Positions 7,645 to 15,669 of a stretch of DNA of 26,896 bases are shown here, in pieces. The position numbers and the translations under genes are program-made. How positions within the stretch are numbered: position 1 is the first letter of the stretch; each line of letters begins with the position of its first letter. Under the pieces are notes generated by a model. It was not told the origin of the DNA and ran no database searches. It saw only the letters and a list, made by a program, of their open reading frames with translations. This stretch comes from Pseudomonadota bacterium. Lineage in GTDB: Bacteria; Pseudomonadota; Gammaproteobacteria; Burkholderiales; Burkholderiaceae. The stretch spans positions 1 through 26,896 of the forward strand of contig JAEZQX010000030.1 in the NCBI GenBank assembly GCA_023441105.1, read 5' to 3'.

Positions 7645-8760
7645 ATGACCACCAGAACCAGCCCGCCGTTTCGCGCCGATCATGTCGGCAGCTTCCTGCG
7701 CCCGAAATACCTGCTGGATGCGCGCGCGCAGGCCGCCGACGGGACCATCACCCGGGAGGCCCTGCGCGAGGTCGAGGACCGGGCCATCAGCGAGATCGTC
7801 AAGTTCCAGCAGGACGTCGGCCTGCAGTCGGTCACCGATGGCGAGTTCCGCCGGACCTACTTCCATATCGATTTCCTGGAGCAGCTCGGCGGGGTCAAGA
7901 CCGACCTGCCGGTGACCGTGAAGAAGCCCGACGGCAGCGAGGAGCTGGCGCCGCCGGTGATCCGCGTGGTCGACAAGGTGCGCCATGCCAAGGACATCCA
8001 GAAGGCGGACTTCGAATACCTCAAGAGTCAGGTCGCGGCAGGGCACACCCCCAAGGTGACCATCCCGTCGCCGACGATGCTGCACTTTCGCGGCGGCCGG
8101 GCCGGCATCAGCAAGCAGCACTATCCCGAGCTCGATCCCGATTTCTACGACGACGTGGCCAGGGCCTACGGCGACGAGCTGCGCTCGCTGGCCGCCGCCG
8201 GCTGCAGCTACGTGCAGATGGACGACACCAACCTTGCCTACCTGTGCGACGACAAGCTGCGCGAAGCCGCCCGCAGCCGGGGCGATGATCCGGACGAGCT
8301 GCCGCATCGCTATGCCAGCTTCATCAACAAGGTGGTGGCGCAGAAGCCCGAGGGCATGACGCTGGCCATCCACCTGTGCCGTGGCAACTTCAAGAGCACC
8401 TGGGCGGCCCAGGGCAGCTACGAGCCGGTCGCGGAGGCGCTGCTCTCGGAGATGCATGTCGATGCCTACTTCCTCGAGTACGACGATGCCCGCTCCGGCG
8501 ACTTCAAGCCGCTGCGCTTCCTGCCGAAGGGCAAGACGGTGGTGCTCGGGCTGGTCACCACCAAGCTCGGGCAGCTCGAGAATCCCGACGCCATCAAGCG
8601 GCGCATCGACGAAGCGTCGAAGTACGCACCGCTCGAGCAGCTCGCCCTCAGCCCGCAGTGCGGCTTCAGCAGCACGGTCCACGGCAACAACATCGCGGTC
8701 GAGCAGCAGCGGGAGAAGCTGAAGCTGATCGTCGACGTGGCCCGCTCGGTCTGGGGCTGA
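7645..8760 (+). CDS. Cobalamin-independent methionine synthase-like (MetE C-terminal domain) protein
   Basis: A 371-residue TIM-barrel protein matching only the catalytic half of MetE; full MetE has about 750 residues. The zinc ligands are all in place: H243 and C245 in HLCRGN, E278 in FLEYDD and C339 in LSPQCGFSS. The N-terminal DHVGSFLRPKYLL matches the substrate loop of the short family (B. subtilis YxjG/YxjH type, and related to epoxyalkane:coenzyme M transferase). GAGGAG precedes the ATG at 7645 by 6 bases. Family reaction: activation of a thiol by zinc and transfer of a methyl or alkyl group to it. It diverges from a GntR regulator and a Liv importer, so it may process an imported S- or O-alkyl compound rather than make methionine from folate. 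Fold is sure, substrate open. Confidence 0.85.
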   Translation: MTTRTSPPFRADHVGSFLRPKYLLDARAQAADGTITREALREVEDRAISEIVKFQQDVGLQSVTDGEFRRTYFHIDFLEQLGGVKTDLPVTVKKPDGSEELAPPVIRVVDKVRHAKDIQKADFEYLKSQVAAGHTPKVTIPSPTMLHFRGGRAGISKQHYPELDPDFYDDVARAYGDELRSLAAAGCSYVQMDDTNLAYLCDDKLREAARSRGDDPDELPHRYASFINKVVAQKPEGMTLAIHLCRGNFKSTWAAQGSYEPVAEALLSEMHVDAYFLEYDDARSGDFKPLRFLPKGKTVVLGLVTTKLGQLENPDAIKRRIDEASKYAPLEQLALSPQCGFSSTVHGNNIAVEQQREKLKLIVDVARSVWG

Positions 8761-8781
8761 CGACCGGGGCCGGGCTGGTCC

Positions 8782-9675
8782 TCAGGCGCGGCGGCCCGGC
8801 CGCAACTCCAGCATCAGGTCGCAAAGCGCCTGCGCAGCCGCCGACAGGCTGCGGCCCGCGGGCCTGACGATGAAGATGCTGCGCACCAGCCCGGGCAGTG
8901 GCAGCGGACGAACCACCAGTGCCGGACGTCGGAAATGGAACAGGGTAAGCTCGGGCACGACCGTGATGCCAAGGCCCGCCTCCACCATGCCGGCCACCGA
9001 GGCCAGGTGCTCGAGCTCCAGCACCGAGCGCATCTGGCGCGGATGGAACGCAGCCTCTAGGTATTGCCGCACGCTGCTCCGGCGCGAGAGGTGGACGAAC
9101 GGGAACGCGGCGAGATCCTCGATGCGGATGCGGCGCTTGTCTGCCAGGGGGTGGTCACGGCGGCACACCAGGTGGAACCGGTCGCTGCAGAGCTTCTCGG
9201 TCTGAAGGTCGGCTTCATCCGGTCCGGCCGAGGCCAGTGCCAGGTCCGCCTGGCCGCCGCGCACCAGGGCCAGGCAGGCGTCCGATAGCGCGTCGAACAG
9301 CGACAGCTCGATGCCCGGCGCCCGCTCGTGGTATCGCGCCAGCACCGACGGCAGCCAGCCCGCCGCCAGCGACGGCAGTGCCGCGATGCTGACCCGTCCC
9401 TTGTGGCGCTGCGCGTGCTCCCGGAAGTCGCTGGCCATTCCTTCCAGATCGCGCAGCACCCGGCGCGCCGACTCTTCGAACAACTCGCCGTCCGGCGTGA
9501 GCTGCACATTGCGCGTGCTGCGATCGAACAGACGCGCGCCCAGTTCGTCCTCGATGCTGCGGATGAGGGCGCTGAACGCGGATTGCGAGAGATGGCAGCG
9601 AAGGGCGGCGCGGGTGAAGTTCTGCTCCTGTGCAAGCGCCAGCACGGCGCGCAGGTCCTTCGCCGAAAGATTCAT
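8782..9675 (-). CDS. LysR-family transcriptional regulator
   Basis: A 297-residue regulator. The N-terminal winged helix (1-65) has DLRAVLALAQEQNFTRAAL, LSQSAFSALIRSIEDELGARLFDR and the wing RNVQLTPDGELF. The effector domain (about 88-295) has GRVSIAALPSLAAGWLP and the periplasmic-binding-protein-like pattern ending AAQALCDLMLEL. The ATG at 9675 gives the standard LysR N-terminus (MNLSAKDLRAVL); longer readings add a poor leader. It diverges from the AtuA gene, the classical layout in which LysR controls its neighbour. Its 3' end is 21 bases from the convergent MetE-like gene. The effector is unknown. Confidence 0.95.
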   Translation of the reverse strand: MNLSAKDLRAVLALAQEQNFTRAALRCHLSQSAFSALIRSIEDELGARLFDRSTRNVQLTPDGELFEESARRVLRDLEGMASDFREHAQRHKGRVSIAALPSLAAGWLPSVLARYHERAPGIELSLFDALSDACLALVRGGQADLALASAGPDEADLQTEKLCSDRFHLVCRRDHPLADKRRIRIEDLAAFPFVHLSRRSSVRQYLEAAFHPRQMRSVLELEHLASVAGMVEAGLGITVVPELTLFHFRRPALVVRPLPLPGLVRSIFIVRPAGRSLSAAAQALCDLMLELRPGRRA

Positions 9676-9691
9676 CGAGATGTCCGATAAG

Positions 9692-9721
9692 TCCAGCTGA
9701 TAATTCAATTTTACAGCTGGA
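9692..9721. promoter_or_regulatory. Probable LysR binding region (8-14-8 inverted repeat)
   Basis: TCCAGCTG and CAGCTGGA flank an AT-rich 14-base core within the 115-base gap between the LysR gene and the AtuA gene. Half-sites two helical turns apart around an AT-rich centre with T-N11-A spacing fit LysR-type recognition. Binding by the adjacent LysR protein is inferred. Confidence 0.55.
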
Positions 9722-9790
9722 ACTTGCCGGCTTACTCTTGCGATCTGTCGACCGGGCCGCCCTGCGCGGTCGGTCTCACCGCGAGGAGAT

Positions 9791-11137
9791 ATGGCCGCAG
9801 GACCGCTGCACATCGGATGCGCCGCAGGCTTTTCCGGCGACCGGACGGACGTGGCCGCGCCGGTCGTGCGTACCCTGGCCGAACGCGGTGGCCCGGCGTT
9901 CCTGGTCTACGAGACGCTCGCGGAGCGGACCTTGGCGCTGGCGCAGCTGGCGCGGCGCGGCGATCCGGCTGCCGGCTACGAGCCGCGGCTCGACGCGCTG
10001 CTCCGGCCGGTGCTCGCCGACTGCCTGCGGCTGGGCATCCGCATCGTGGGCAACTTCGGCGCAGCAAATCCGGAGGGGGCCGCCGCGCGCATCGCAGCGC
10101 TGGCGCGCGAACTGGGGCTGCGGGTGCCGCGGATCGCCATCATCGAGGGCGACGACCTGTCGGCGCCGGCCTACCGACCGTTGCTGCGCAGCCGGATCGG
10201 CGCTGCCTTCGACGGCCTCGACGTACTGTGCGCCAACGCCTACATCGGCGCCGACTCGCTGGTCGAGGCGCTGGATGCCGGCGCCGAGATCGTCGTCGCC
10301 GGGCGCATCGCGGACCCGACCCTGGCGGTGGCACCGGCGCGGGCGCACTTCGGCTGGGCCCACGATGACTGGCAGCGCATCGCGCGTGCCACGATGGCGG
10401 GCCATCTGCTCGAATGCGGCGCCCAGGTGACCGGCGGGTATTTCGCGGACCCCGGCTACAAGGAGGTGCCGGGCCTGGCCTCGGTCGGCTTTCCGGTGGC
10501 GAGGATCGCCGACGACGGCGACTGCATCATCGGCAAGGCCGGCGGCACCGGCGGCCTGGTCAGCCTGCAGACCGTGAAGGAGCAGTTGCTGTACGAGGTG
10601 CACGATCCGTCGGCCTACCTCACGCCCGACGTCGTTGCCGATCTGTCGGCGGCGGAATTGCAGCAGGTCGCGTCCGACGAGGTTGCCCTGCGCGGGGTGC
10701 TCGGCCATCCGCGGCCGGACGGACTCAAGGTCAATGTCTTCCATGAGGGCGGCTGGCTGGCGGAAGGAGAGATCTCCTATGCCGGTCCGGGGGCGGAACG
10801 CCGCGCGCGACTGGCCGCCGACATCCTGCGGCAGCGGCTCGCGGGATTGCGCCTGCGCATCGACCTGGTCGGGGTCGTCAGCATCCTGGGCGACGACGGC
10901 GGCAGCCTGTTGCGGTCCACAGCCGCCGGGGCGTCGCGGGACGTGCGGCTGCGGGTGGCCGCTGCCCACGAGGATCGGGCCGCGGCCGAGCAGCTGGGCC
11001 ACGAGGTGGGCGCCCTCTACACCTGCGGCCCGGCGGGCGGCGGCGGCGTGCGCACCGCGATGCGGCCGCGCTTGAACACGATCTCCTGCATCGTGCCGCG
11101 CGACCAGGTCAAGACGACCTATCGGATGATCGACTGA
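9791..11137 (+). CDS. AtuA-family (DUF1446) protein
   Basis: A 448-residue protein of the acyclic terpene utilization AtuA family, formerly DUF1446. It starts HIGCAAGFSGDRTDVAAP, has IRIVGNFGAANPEGAA near residue 85, ANAYIGADSLVEALDAGAEIVVAGRIADPT around 150-180, GHLLECGAQVTGGYF near 208, and GKAGGTGGLVSLQTVKEQLLYEVHDPSAYLTPDV in the middle, all strong family marks. GCGAGGAGAT precedes the ATG at 9791. AtuA is named from the citronellol/geraniol pathway of Pseudomonas, but its reaction is not firmly known. Here no geranyl-CoA carboxylase or other atu gene is present, so another substrate is likely. Its stop overlaps the next gene (TGATG), and together they equal one longer AtuA protein. Confidence 0.9.
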   Translation: MAAGPLHIGCAAGFSGDRTDVAAPVVRTLAERGGPAFLVYETLAERTLALAQLARRGDPAAGYEPRLDALLRPVLADCLRLGIRIVGNFGAANPEGAAARIAALARELGLRVPRIAIIEGDDLSAPAYRPLLRSRIGAAFDGLDVLCANAYIGADSLVEALDAGAEIVVAGRIADPTLAVAPARAHFGWAHDDWQRIARATMAGHLLECGAQVTGGYFADPGYKEVPGLASVGFPVARIADDGDCIIGKAGGTGGLVSLQTVKEQLLYEVHDPSAYLTPDVVADLSAAELQQVASDEVALRGVLGHPRPDGLKVNVFHEGGWLAEGEISYAGPGAERRARLAADILRQRLAGLRLRIDLVGVVSILGDDGGSLLRSTAAGASRDVRLRVAAAHEDRAAAEQLGHEVGALYTCGPAGGGGVRTAMRPRLNTISCIVPRDQVKTTYRMID

Positions 11138-11502
11138 TGGCCAGCAGCATCCAGGTGCCGTTGCGGCGCCTCGCGCACGGGCGGACCGGCGACAAGGGCA
11201 ATCGCTGCAGCATCAGCGTGATCGCCTTCAAGGCTGAACTGTGGCCGCTCCTGGTCGAGCAGGTCACCGAGCAGGCCGTGGCGGAGCAGTTCGCGTTCCG
11301 GCGCCCGGAGCGCGTGGCCCGCTACCTGCTGCCGCGGCTCGGCGCGATGAACTTCGTGATCGACGGCGTTCTCGATGGCGGGGTCAACGACGCCTTGAAT
11401 CTCGACAGCCACGGCAAGGCGCTGTCCTTCCTGCTGCTGGACATGCCGGTGCAGGTTCCTGCGTCCCTGCTGCCGCTGCTGGTTGCCGACGAGGAAAGCT
11501 GA
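11137..11502 (+). CDS. AtuA-like C-terminal domain protein, separate subunit
   Basis: A 121-residue protein that looks like the ~100-residue C-terminal domain of long AtuA proteins: VPLRRLAHGRTGDKGNRCSISVIAF near the start, the middle PERVARYLLPRLGAMNFVIDGVLDGGVNDALNLDSHGKAL, and a hydrophobic end. The HGRTGDKG motif (about 14-21) is the best conserved element. The ATG shares one base with the upstream stop (TGATG), so the two chains should be made in equal amounts and probably form one complex. In some bacteria the two parts are fused. It has no signal peptide. Catalytic role unknown. Confidence 0.82.
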   Translation: MASSIQVPLRRLAHGRTGDKGNRCSISVIAFKAELWPLLVEQVTEQAVAEQFAFRRPERVARYLLPRLGAMNFVIDGVLDGGVNDALNLDSHGKALSFLLLDMPVQVPASLLPLLVADEES

Positions 11503-11596
11503 AGCGAATTCCCGGTTCCCGATCACGCGAGCCCGCGCGGCGCCGGGCCTGCATCCGTTCCACCGCATCGATTTCATTCCACGAGGAGACGACTCA

Positions 11597-12568
11597 ATGA
11601 GAATTTCATCCGCAACGGTCGCTGCAGCCCTGCTGGTTGCCTCGGCATTACCGGCGACACCGGCCGCCGCCCAGGGCTATCCGGAGAAGAGCGTGACCTT
11701 CCTGGTGCCGTTCGCCGCCGGCAGCGCCACCGACCAGCTGGCGCGCGCGCTGGGTCAATCGCTGACCTCTCAGTCCAGGCAACCGGTGGTCGTCGACAAC
11801 CGTCCCGGCGCCTCCGGGTTCATCGCGGCGCAGGCGGCGGCGCGGGCGCCGGCCGACGGTTACACCGTCCTGATCACGACCAACACCACGCACGCCGCCA
11901 ACGAGCACTTGTACAAGAAGCTGCCCTACGATCCGGTGAAGGACTTCCAGCCGGTGACCATCCTCGGCAAGGGCGGGCAGATCATGGTGGTCAATCCGGC
12001 GCTCCCGGTGAACTCGGTCACCGACTTCATCGCGCTGGCCCGGAAGGAACCCGGCAAGCGCACTTTCGGCAGCGGCAGCTCGTCCAGCCGGATCGCCGGC
12101 GAGCTGTTCCAGCAGATGGCGGACGTCAAGCTGGTTCACGTGCCGTACAAGAGCAACCCCATGGCGGTGACGGACCTGCTGGGCGGCCAGATCGACATGA
12201 TGATTACCGACGCCGCAACCGGCCTGCCGCAGGTCAAGAGCGGCAAGTTGCGCGCGTTGGGGGTGTCGAGCAGCAAGCGCTCGCCGCTGGCGCCCGACGT
12301 GCCCACCATCGATGAAGCGGGCGTCAAGGGCTATGAGATGGGCTACTGGTTCGGGGCCTACGTGCCGGCGGGCACGCCGGCCGAGGTGGTGAAGCGGCTC
12401 AACGAGCTGCTGGTCAAGGCGGTGGCGAGCCAGGAAGCGCGGCAGTTCTACGAAACGACCGGCACCGAGCCGATAGCGGGAACGCCGCAGGAGCTGGCGA
12501 GCTTCCAGCAGGCCGAAGCGCAGAAGTGGGGGAGCATCATCAAGGCGGCGAACATCGAGGCGGAGTGA
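11597..12568 (+). CDS. Bug/TctC-family substrate-binding protein (first copy)
   Basis: A 323-residue periplasmic receptor. Signal peptide: RISSATVAAALLVASALPATPAAAQ, cleavage near residue 25. The mature start GYPEKSVTFLVPFAAGSATDQLAR is the Bug hallmark, followed by VVVDNRPGASGFIAAQAAARAPADGYT (ligand loop region) and HVPYKSNPMAVTDLLGGQIDMM. GAGGAG lies 9 bases before the ATG at 11597. Bug proteins bind carboxylates, amides or aromatic acids, and only some work with a TctAB membrane pair; none is encoded here. It follows the AtuA pair by 94 bases on the same strand and so probably captures the compound that pair acts on. An Ala-Asp-Gly-Tyr loop typical of carboxylate binders is kept. Confidence 0.95.
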   Translation: MRISSATVAAALLVASALPATPAAAQGYPEKSVTFLVPFAAGSATDQLARALGQSLTSQSRQPVVVDNRPGASGFIAAQAAARAPADGYTVLITTNTTHAANEHLYKKLPYDPVKDFQPVTILGKGGQIMVVNPALPVNSVTDFIALARKEPGKRTFGSGSSSSRIAGELFQQMADVKLVHVPYKSNPMAVTDLLGGQIDMMITDAATGLPQVKSGKLRALGVSSSKRSPLAPDVPTIDEAGVKGYEMGYWFGAYVPAGTPAEVVKRLNELLVKAVASQEARQFYETTGTEPIAGTPQELASFQQAEAQKWGSIIKAANIEAE

Positions 12569-12574
12569 AGCCGG

Positions 12575-12838
12575 ATGCAGTGTCGGCCAGGATGCGGTGC
12601 GTGCTGTATCGCGCCCTCGATCACGTCACCGATTCCGGGGATGCCAGGCGGAAAGCCCGCCGGGGAGCGGTGCGTGCAGCTGGCGCCGGACAACTCGTGC
12701 CGAATCTTCGGGAAACCGGAGCGGCCGGCGTTCTGCGTCGGGCTGCTCCCTTCGGTCGAGATGTGCGGAAACACCCGGGAGCAGGCGCTCGCCTGGCTGC
12801 ATCGTCTGGAGAAGGACACCGCTCCGGCAGCTGACTAG
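12575..12838 (+). CDS. YeiW/YkgJ-type cysteine-cluster protein
   Basis: An 87-residue protein with eight cysteines at 3, 7, 10, 11, 33, 42, 54 and 64. The N-terminal CRPGCGACC, then the stretch [20 protein letters not shown], and [13 protein letters not shown] match the small UPF0153 proteins such as E. coli YeiW, a zinc- or iron-chelating family. The ATG at 12575 is 6 bases past the Bug stop, with GAGTGAAG as ribosome-binding site overlapping that stop region. It has no signal peptide or membrane segment, so it is cytoplasmic. Function is unknown for the family; the position next to the Bug gene may be simple read-through rather than a shared job. Confidence 0.9.
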   Translation: MQCRPGCGACCIAPSITSPIPGMPGGKPAGERCVQLAPDNSCRIFGKPERPAFCVGLLPSVEMCGNTREQALAWLHRLEKDTAPAAD

Positions 12839-12883
12839 AAGCCTGCGCGCGCGCCGCTCGGACGCGTGGCGATGCGGCGGCGA

Positions 12884-13879
12884 TCACTGGTCGATCTTGA
12901 CCTTCGCCTCGCGCACCACCTTGCCCCACTTCTCCACCTCGTCACGCAGGAAGGCGGCTGCCTCCTGCGGCGAATTGCCGACCGGGATGGTGCCCAGCTT
13001 GTCGAACTTCGCGCGCAGGTCGTCGGAACGCAAGGCCTTGCCGGCTTCCACCGATAGGCGCTCGACGATCTCCTTTGGCGTGCCCGCAGGCGCAAGCAGC
13101 AGGCCCCAGGTGGAGGACTGGAAGCCCGCGAGCCCGCTCTCGTCGAAGGTCGGCACGTCGGCCACCTCGCCGACACGGCGGTCGCTGGCGATCGCGATGG
13201 CCTTGACCTTGCCGGCCTTGATGTGCGGACCCATCGACGACACCACGTCGAAGAGCAGGTGGATCTGCCCGCCGATCAAGTCCGTCAGGGCGCCGGCGGT
13301 TCCCTTGTAGGGCACGTGGGTCATCTTCGTGCCGGTCAGGCTGTTGAAGTACTCGGTGGTCAAGTGCGCGGCGGCGCCGGTGCCCGACGATCCGTAGGAC
13401 AGCGCGCCGGGGTTCGCCTTGGCATGAGCGATCAGTTCCTTCACGTTGTTGAACGGCGCATCGACATTGGCAACCAGGATCAACGGCGCCACGCCGATGA
13501 GCGTGACCGGGGTGAAGTCCTTGATCGCGTCGAAGGGCATCTTCTCGTACAGGCTCGGGTTGACCGAATGCGCCGCGATGACCGTCCCCAGCGTGTAGCC
13601 GTCCGGTGCGGCCTTGGCGACCATGCCGGCGCCGATCAGGCTGTTGGCCCCAGGCTTGTTGTCGTAGACCATCGGCTGGCCGAGCGCCCGCGACAAGGCA
13701 TCACCGATCGAGCGCGCCATGGTGTCGGTGAAGCCGCCGGGGGTGTAGGGGATCACCATGCGGATCGGCTTGGTGGGGTACGACTGCGCCTGTGCCGGGC
13801 CCGGCAGCACGATCGGCAGCAGTGCCAGACCGCAGGCGGCGGCGAACCCGAGCAGCACCGTCTTCGACTTGGTCATCAT
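12884..13879 (-). CDS. Bug/TctC-family substrate-binding protein (second copy)
   Basis: A 331-residue periplasmic receptor. Signal peptide: a basic start (MMTKSKT), core VLLGFAAACGLALLPIVL, cleavage after GPAQA around residue 31. The mature part begins QSYPTKPIRMVIPYTPGGFTDTMAR; then YDNKPGANSLIGAGMVAKAAPDGYT and HVPYKGTAGALTDLIGGQIHLLFD. AGGAGAC precedes the ATG at 13879; an ATG one codon later is equally possible. It stands alone on the minus strand, divergent from the third Bug gene with a 229-base gap. No tctA or tctB is nearby. The ligand-loop sequences differ from the first and third copies, so a different ligand is likely. Confidence 0.94.
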   Translation of the reverse strand: MMTKSKTVLLGFAAACGLALLPIVLPGPAQAQSYPTKPIRMVIPYTPGGFTDTMARSIGDALSRALGQPMVYDNKPGANSLIGAGMVAKAAPDGYTLGTVIAAHSVNPSLYEKMPFDAIKDFTPVTLIGVAPLILVANVDAPFNNVKELIAHAKANPGALSYGSSGTGAAAHLTTEYFNSLTGTKMTHVPYKGTAGALTDLIGGQIHLLFDVVSSMGPHIKAGKVKAIAIASDRRVGEVADVPTFDESGLAGFQSSTWGLLLAPAGTPKEIVERLSVEAGKALRSDDLRAKFDKLGTIPVGNSPQEAAAFLRDEVEKWGKVVREAKVKIDQ

Positions 13880-14108
13880 CGATCGAGTCTCCTGAGGTTG
13901 GTGGCGGTGGCGGCGCCTCGCGGGCGGCAGACCCCTGGCTGCGGACGGGCCGGGCGGAGACCGCGCCCTTCAGCGCCCAGCAGCGCTAAGATACCCCACG
14001 GCTGCTCGAGGGATGTGGCGAACGCCGCCGGCCCGCAGGGTCGGCGCCGCGAGATCCGGCTGTCGGAGCCGGGTGAAGTTCAAACGAGAAGAAAACCAGG
14101 AGACCTGC

Positions 14109-15089
14109 ATGAAAGCACTTGCCCTGCTGGCAATCGTCGCGACCGTCGTCGTCGGCGGCACCGTGCCGCGCGACGTCATGGCCCAGGCGTTTCCGTCGAA
14201 GCCGCTGCGCCTGGTCGTTCCGTACGCCACCGGCGGGGCCACCGACATCATCGCCCGCGCGGCTGCCGCGGAGATGACGAGGTCTCTCGGCCAGACCGTG
14301 GTGGTGGAGAATCGCCCGGGTGCGGGTGCCAATCTCGGTGCCGAGATCGTGGCGCGATCCGCACCCGATGGCTACACCATGCTGATGTCGGCGAGCAGCC
14401 TCCACGGCATCAACCCGTTCCTGTTCTCCAATCTTGCCTACGATCCGAACAAGGATCTCGCGCCGGTGGTCGTGCTGGCCTCGGTGGCGAACGTCCTGGT
14501 CGTCAATCCCGAGGTCAAGGCCAGGTCGGTGCCGGAACTGGTCGCGCTGGCAAAGGCGCAGCCCGGCAAGCTCACCTGTGCGTCGAGCGGCAGCGGATCG
14601 ACCATCCACATGTCGTGCGAGATGTTCAAGCAGAAGATGGACGTCAACATCGCGCACGTTCCGTACAAGGGCAGCGGGCCGGCGGTGACCGACCTGCTGG
14701 GCGGACATCTGAACATGATGTTCGACAATATTCCGTCATCGGTGCCGCACATCCGCGCTGGCAAGCTGCGCGCGCTCGCCACCACCGGGCCGAAGCGCGA
14801 TGCGACGCTGAACGATCTGCCGACGATGGCCGAGGCGGGGGTGCCGGGCTACGAATCGACGGTGTGGTTCGGGCTGGTGGTGGCGGCCGGGACGCCCAAG
14901 GAGATCGTCGACCGGCTCAACGCCGCCGGCCGCGAGGCCGCCAAGGCGCCGGACTTCACGAAGCGGCTGAGCGAGCTCGGCTACGGCATCGTCGGCAACA
15001 CGTCGCCCGAGCAGATGGCGTCGATGATCCAGGACGAGGTCCGGCGCTGGGGCCCGATCGTCAAGGCCTCGGGCGCGAAGAGCGACTGA
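14109..15089 (+). CDS. Bug/TctC-family substrate-binding protein (third copy)
   Basis: A 326-residue periplasmic receptor. Signal peptide: KALALLAIVATVVVGGTVP with cleavage near VMA at about residue 25. The mature start is QAFPSKPLRLVVPYATGGATDIIAR, then VVVENRPGAGANLGAEIVARSAPDGYT and HVPYKGSGPAVTDLLGGHLNMMFDNIPSS. AGGAG lies 8 bases before the ATG at 14109. It heads a plus-strand run with a CMD-fold protein, an SDR and a RidA-like protein, spaced 37 bases or less, and so probably supplies their substrate. Cysteines in LTCASSGSG and HMSCEMF could form a disulfide in the periplasm, which is unusual next to the other two copies here. Confidence 0.95.
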   Translation: MKALALLAIVATVVVGGTVPRDVMAQAFPSKPLRLVVPYATGGATDIIARAAAAEMTRSLGQTVVVENRPGAGANLGAEIVARSAPDGYTMLMSASSLHGINPFLFSNLAYDPNKDLAPVVVLASVANVLVVNPEVKARSVPELVALAKAQPGKLTCASSGSGSTIHMSCEMFKQKMDVNIAHVPYKGSGPAVTDLLGGHLNMMFDNIPSSVPHIRAGKLRALATTGPKRDATLNDLPTMAEAGVPGYESTVWFGLVVAAGTPKEIVDRLNAAGREAAKAPDFTKRLSELGYGIVGNTSPEQMASMIQDEVRRWGPIVKASGAKSD

Positions 15090-15126
15090 TGCGCAAGCCG
15101 AGGACCGGTCCACCATTGGAGCAACG

Positions 15127-15669
15127 ATGACACGCTTGCCGATGATCCCGCTCGAGCCCGATGATCCGGAGCTCGCCGCCATGTTCGACGAAGTCAGGGC
15201 CCGCGGCTGGCGGGTCCCCAACCTCTACCGGGTGATCGGCCATGCGCCGCGGATGCTGCGGGCATGGCTGGACTTCGCCTGGCCGTTGCGGCTCGATGCG
15301 CAGGTCTCGCGACGGATGCGCGAACTGCTGATCCTGCGGGGTGCCCAGGTCTCCGGCACGCGCTACGAATGGGTGCATCATGTGCCGATGGCGCTGGCCG
15401 CCGGCGTGACCCAGCACCAGATCGACGCGCTCGGCGACGGCTGGGCGCAGAGCGGCGCGTTCGACGAAGACGAGCGGGCGGTACTGCGCCTTGCCGACGA
15501 GGTCACCCGCGGACCGGGGGCTTCGGCGGAATGCATCGCCGGCCTGCGGCGTCGGGGATTCAGCGACGCCGAAATCACCGAGCTGACGTTGACGGCGAGC
15601 TTCTACGTCTGCGTCTCGCGGTTCCTGCAGTCGATGGACGTTCCGTTGGAGGAGGGCTCCCATGAGTAA
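15127..15669 (+). CDS. Carboxymuconolactone decarboxylase-fold protein, Cys-less type
   Basis: A 180-residue cytoplasmic helical protein of the CMD/AhpD fold. The core reads SRRMRELLILRGAQVSGTRYEWVHHVPMALAAGVT (61-95), with E81, H84 and H85 as the likely functional group. The CxxC of AhpD-type peroxidases is absent, so it should not be a thiol peroxidase; it resembles the decarboxylase-like members with a YEWxHH core. GGAGCAACG precedes the ATG at 15127. The gene overlaps the SDR start by 8 bases. Family enzymes open, decarboxylate or isomerise small lactones and keto acids, but many members have no known reaction. The role here is inferred only from company with an SDR and a RidA-like protein. 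Confidence 0.88.
   Translation: MTRLPMIPLEPDDPELAAMFDEVRARGWRVPNLYRVIGHAPRMLRAWLDFAWPLRLDAQVSRRMRELLILRGAQVSGTRYEWVHHVPMALAAGVTQHQIDALGDGWAQSGAFDEDERAVLRLADEVTRGPGASAECIAGLRRRGFSDAEITELTLTASFYVCVSRFLQSMDVPLEEGSHE

Noticed and set aside
7384..8682. Long minus-strand open frame extending the GntR regulator across the MetE-like gene
   Set aside because: It is the mirror of a strongly supported plus-strand enzyme; GC-rich DNA gives long antisense frames. The GntR start at 7383 has a ribosome-binding site and normal length.
9791..11137. Assignment to citronellol/geraniol degradation
   Set aside because: None of the carboxylase, hydratase or dehydrogenase genes of that pathway is in the window; the family name alone is not evidence.
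9791..11502. AtuA split as a frameshift or sequencing error
   Set aside because: The second part has its own ATG in a clean TGATG overlap and a normal N-terminus, which fits two real coupled genes better than a broken one.
13880..14108. AGCAGC...GCTGCT dyad between divergent Bug genes
   Set aside because: Only six bases with a long spacer in GC-rich sequence; expected by chance.
13223..15130. 635-codon plus-strand open frame
   Set aside because: It runs antisense to one Bug gene and out of frame with another, and has no recognisable domain.
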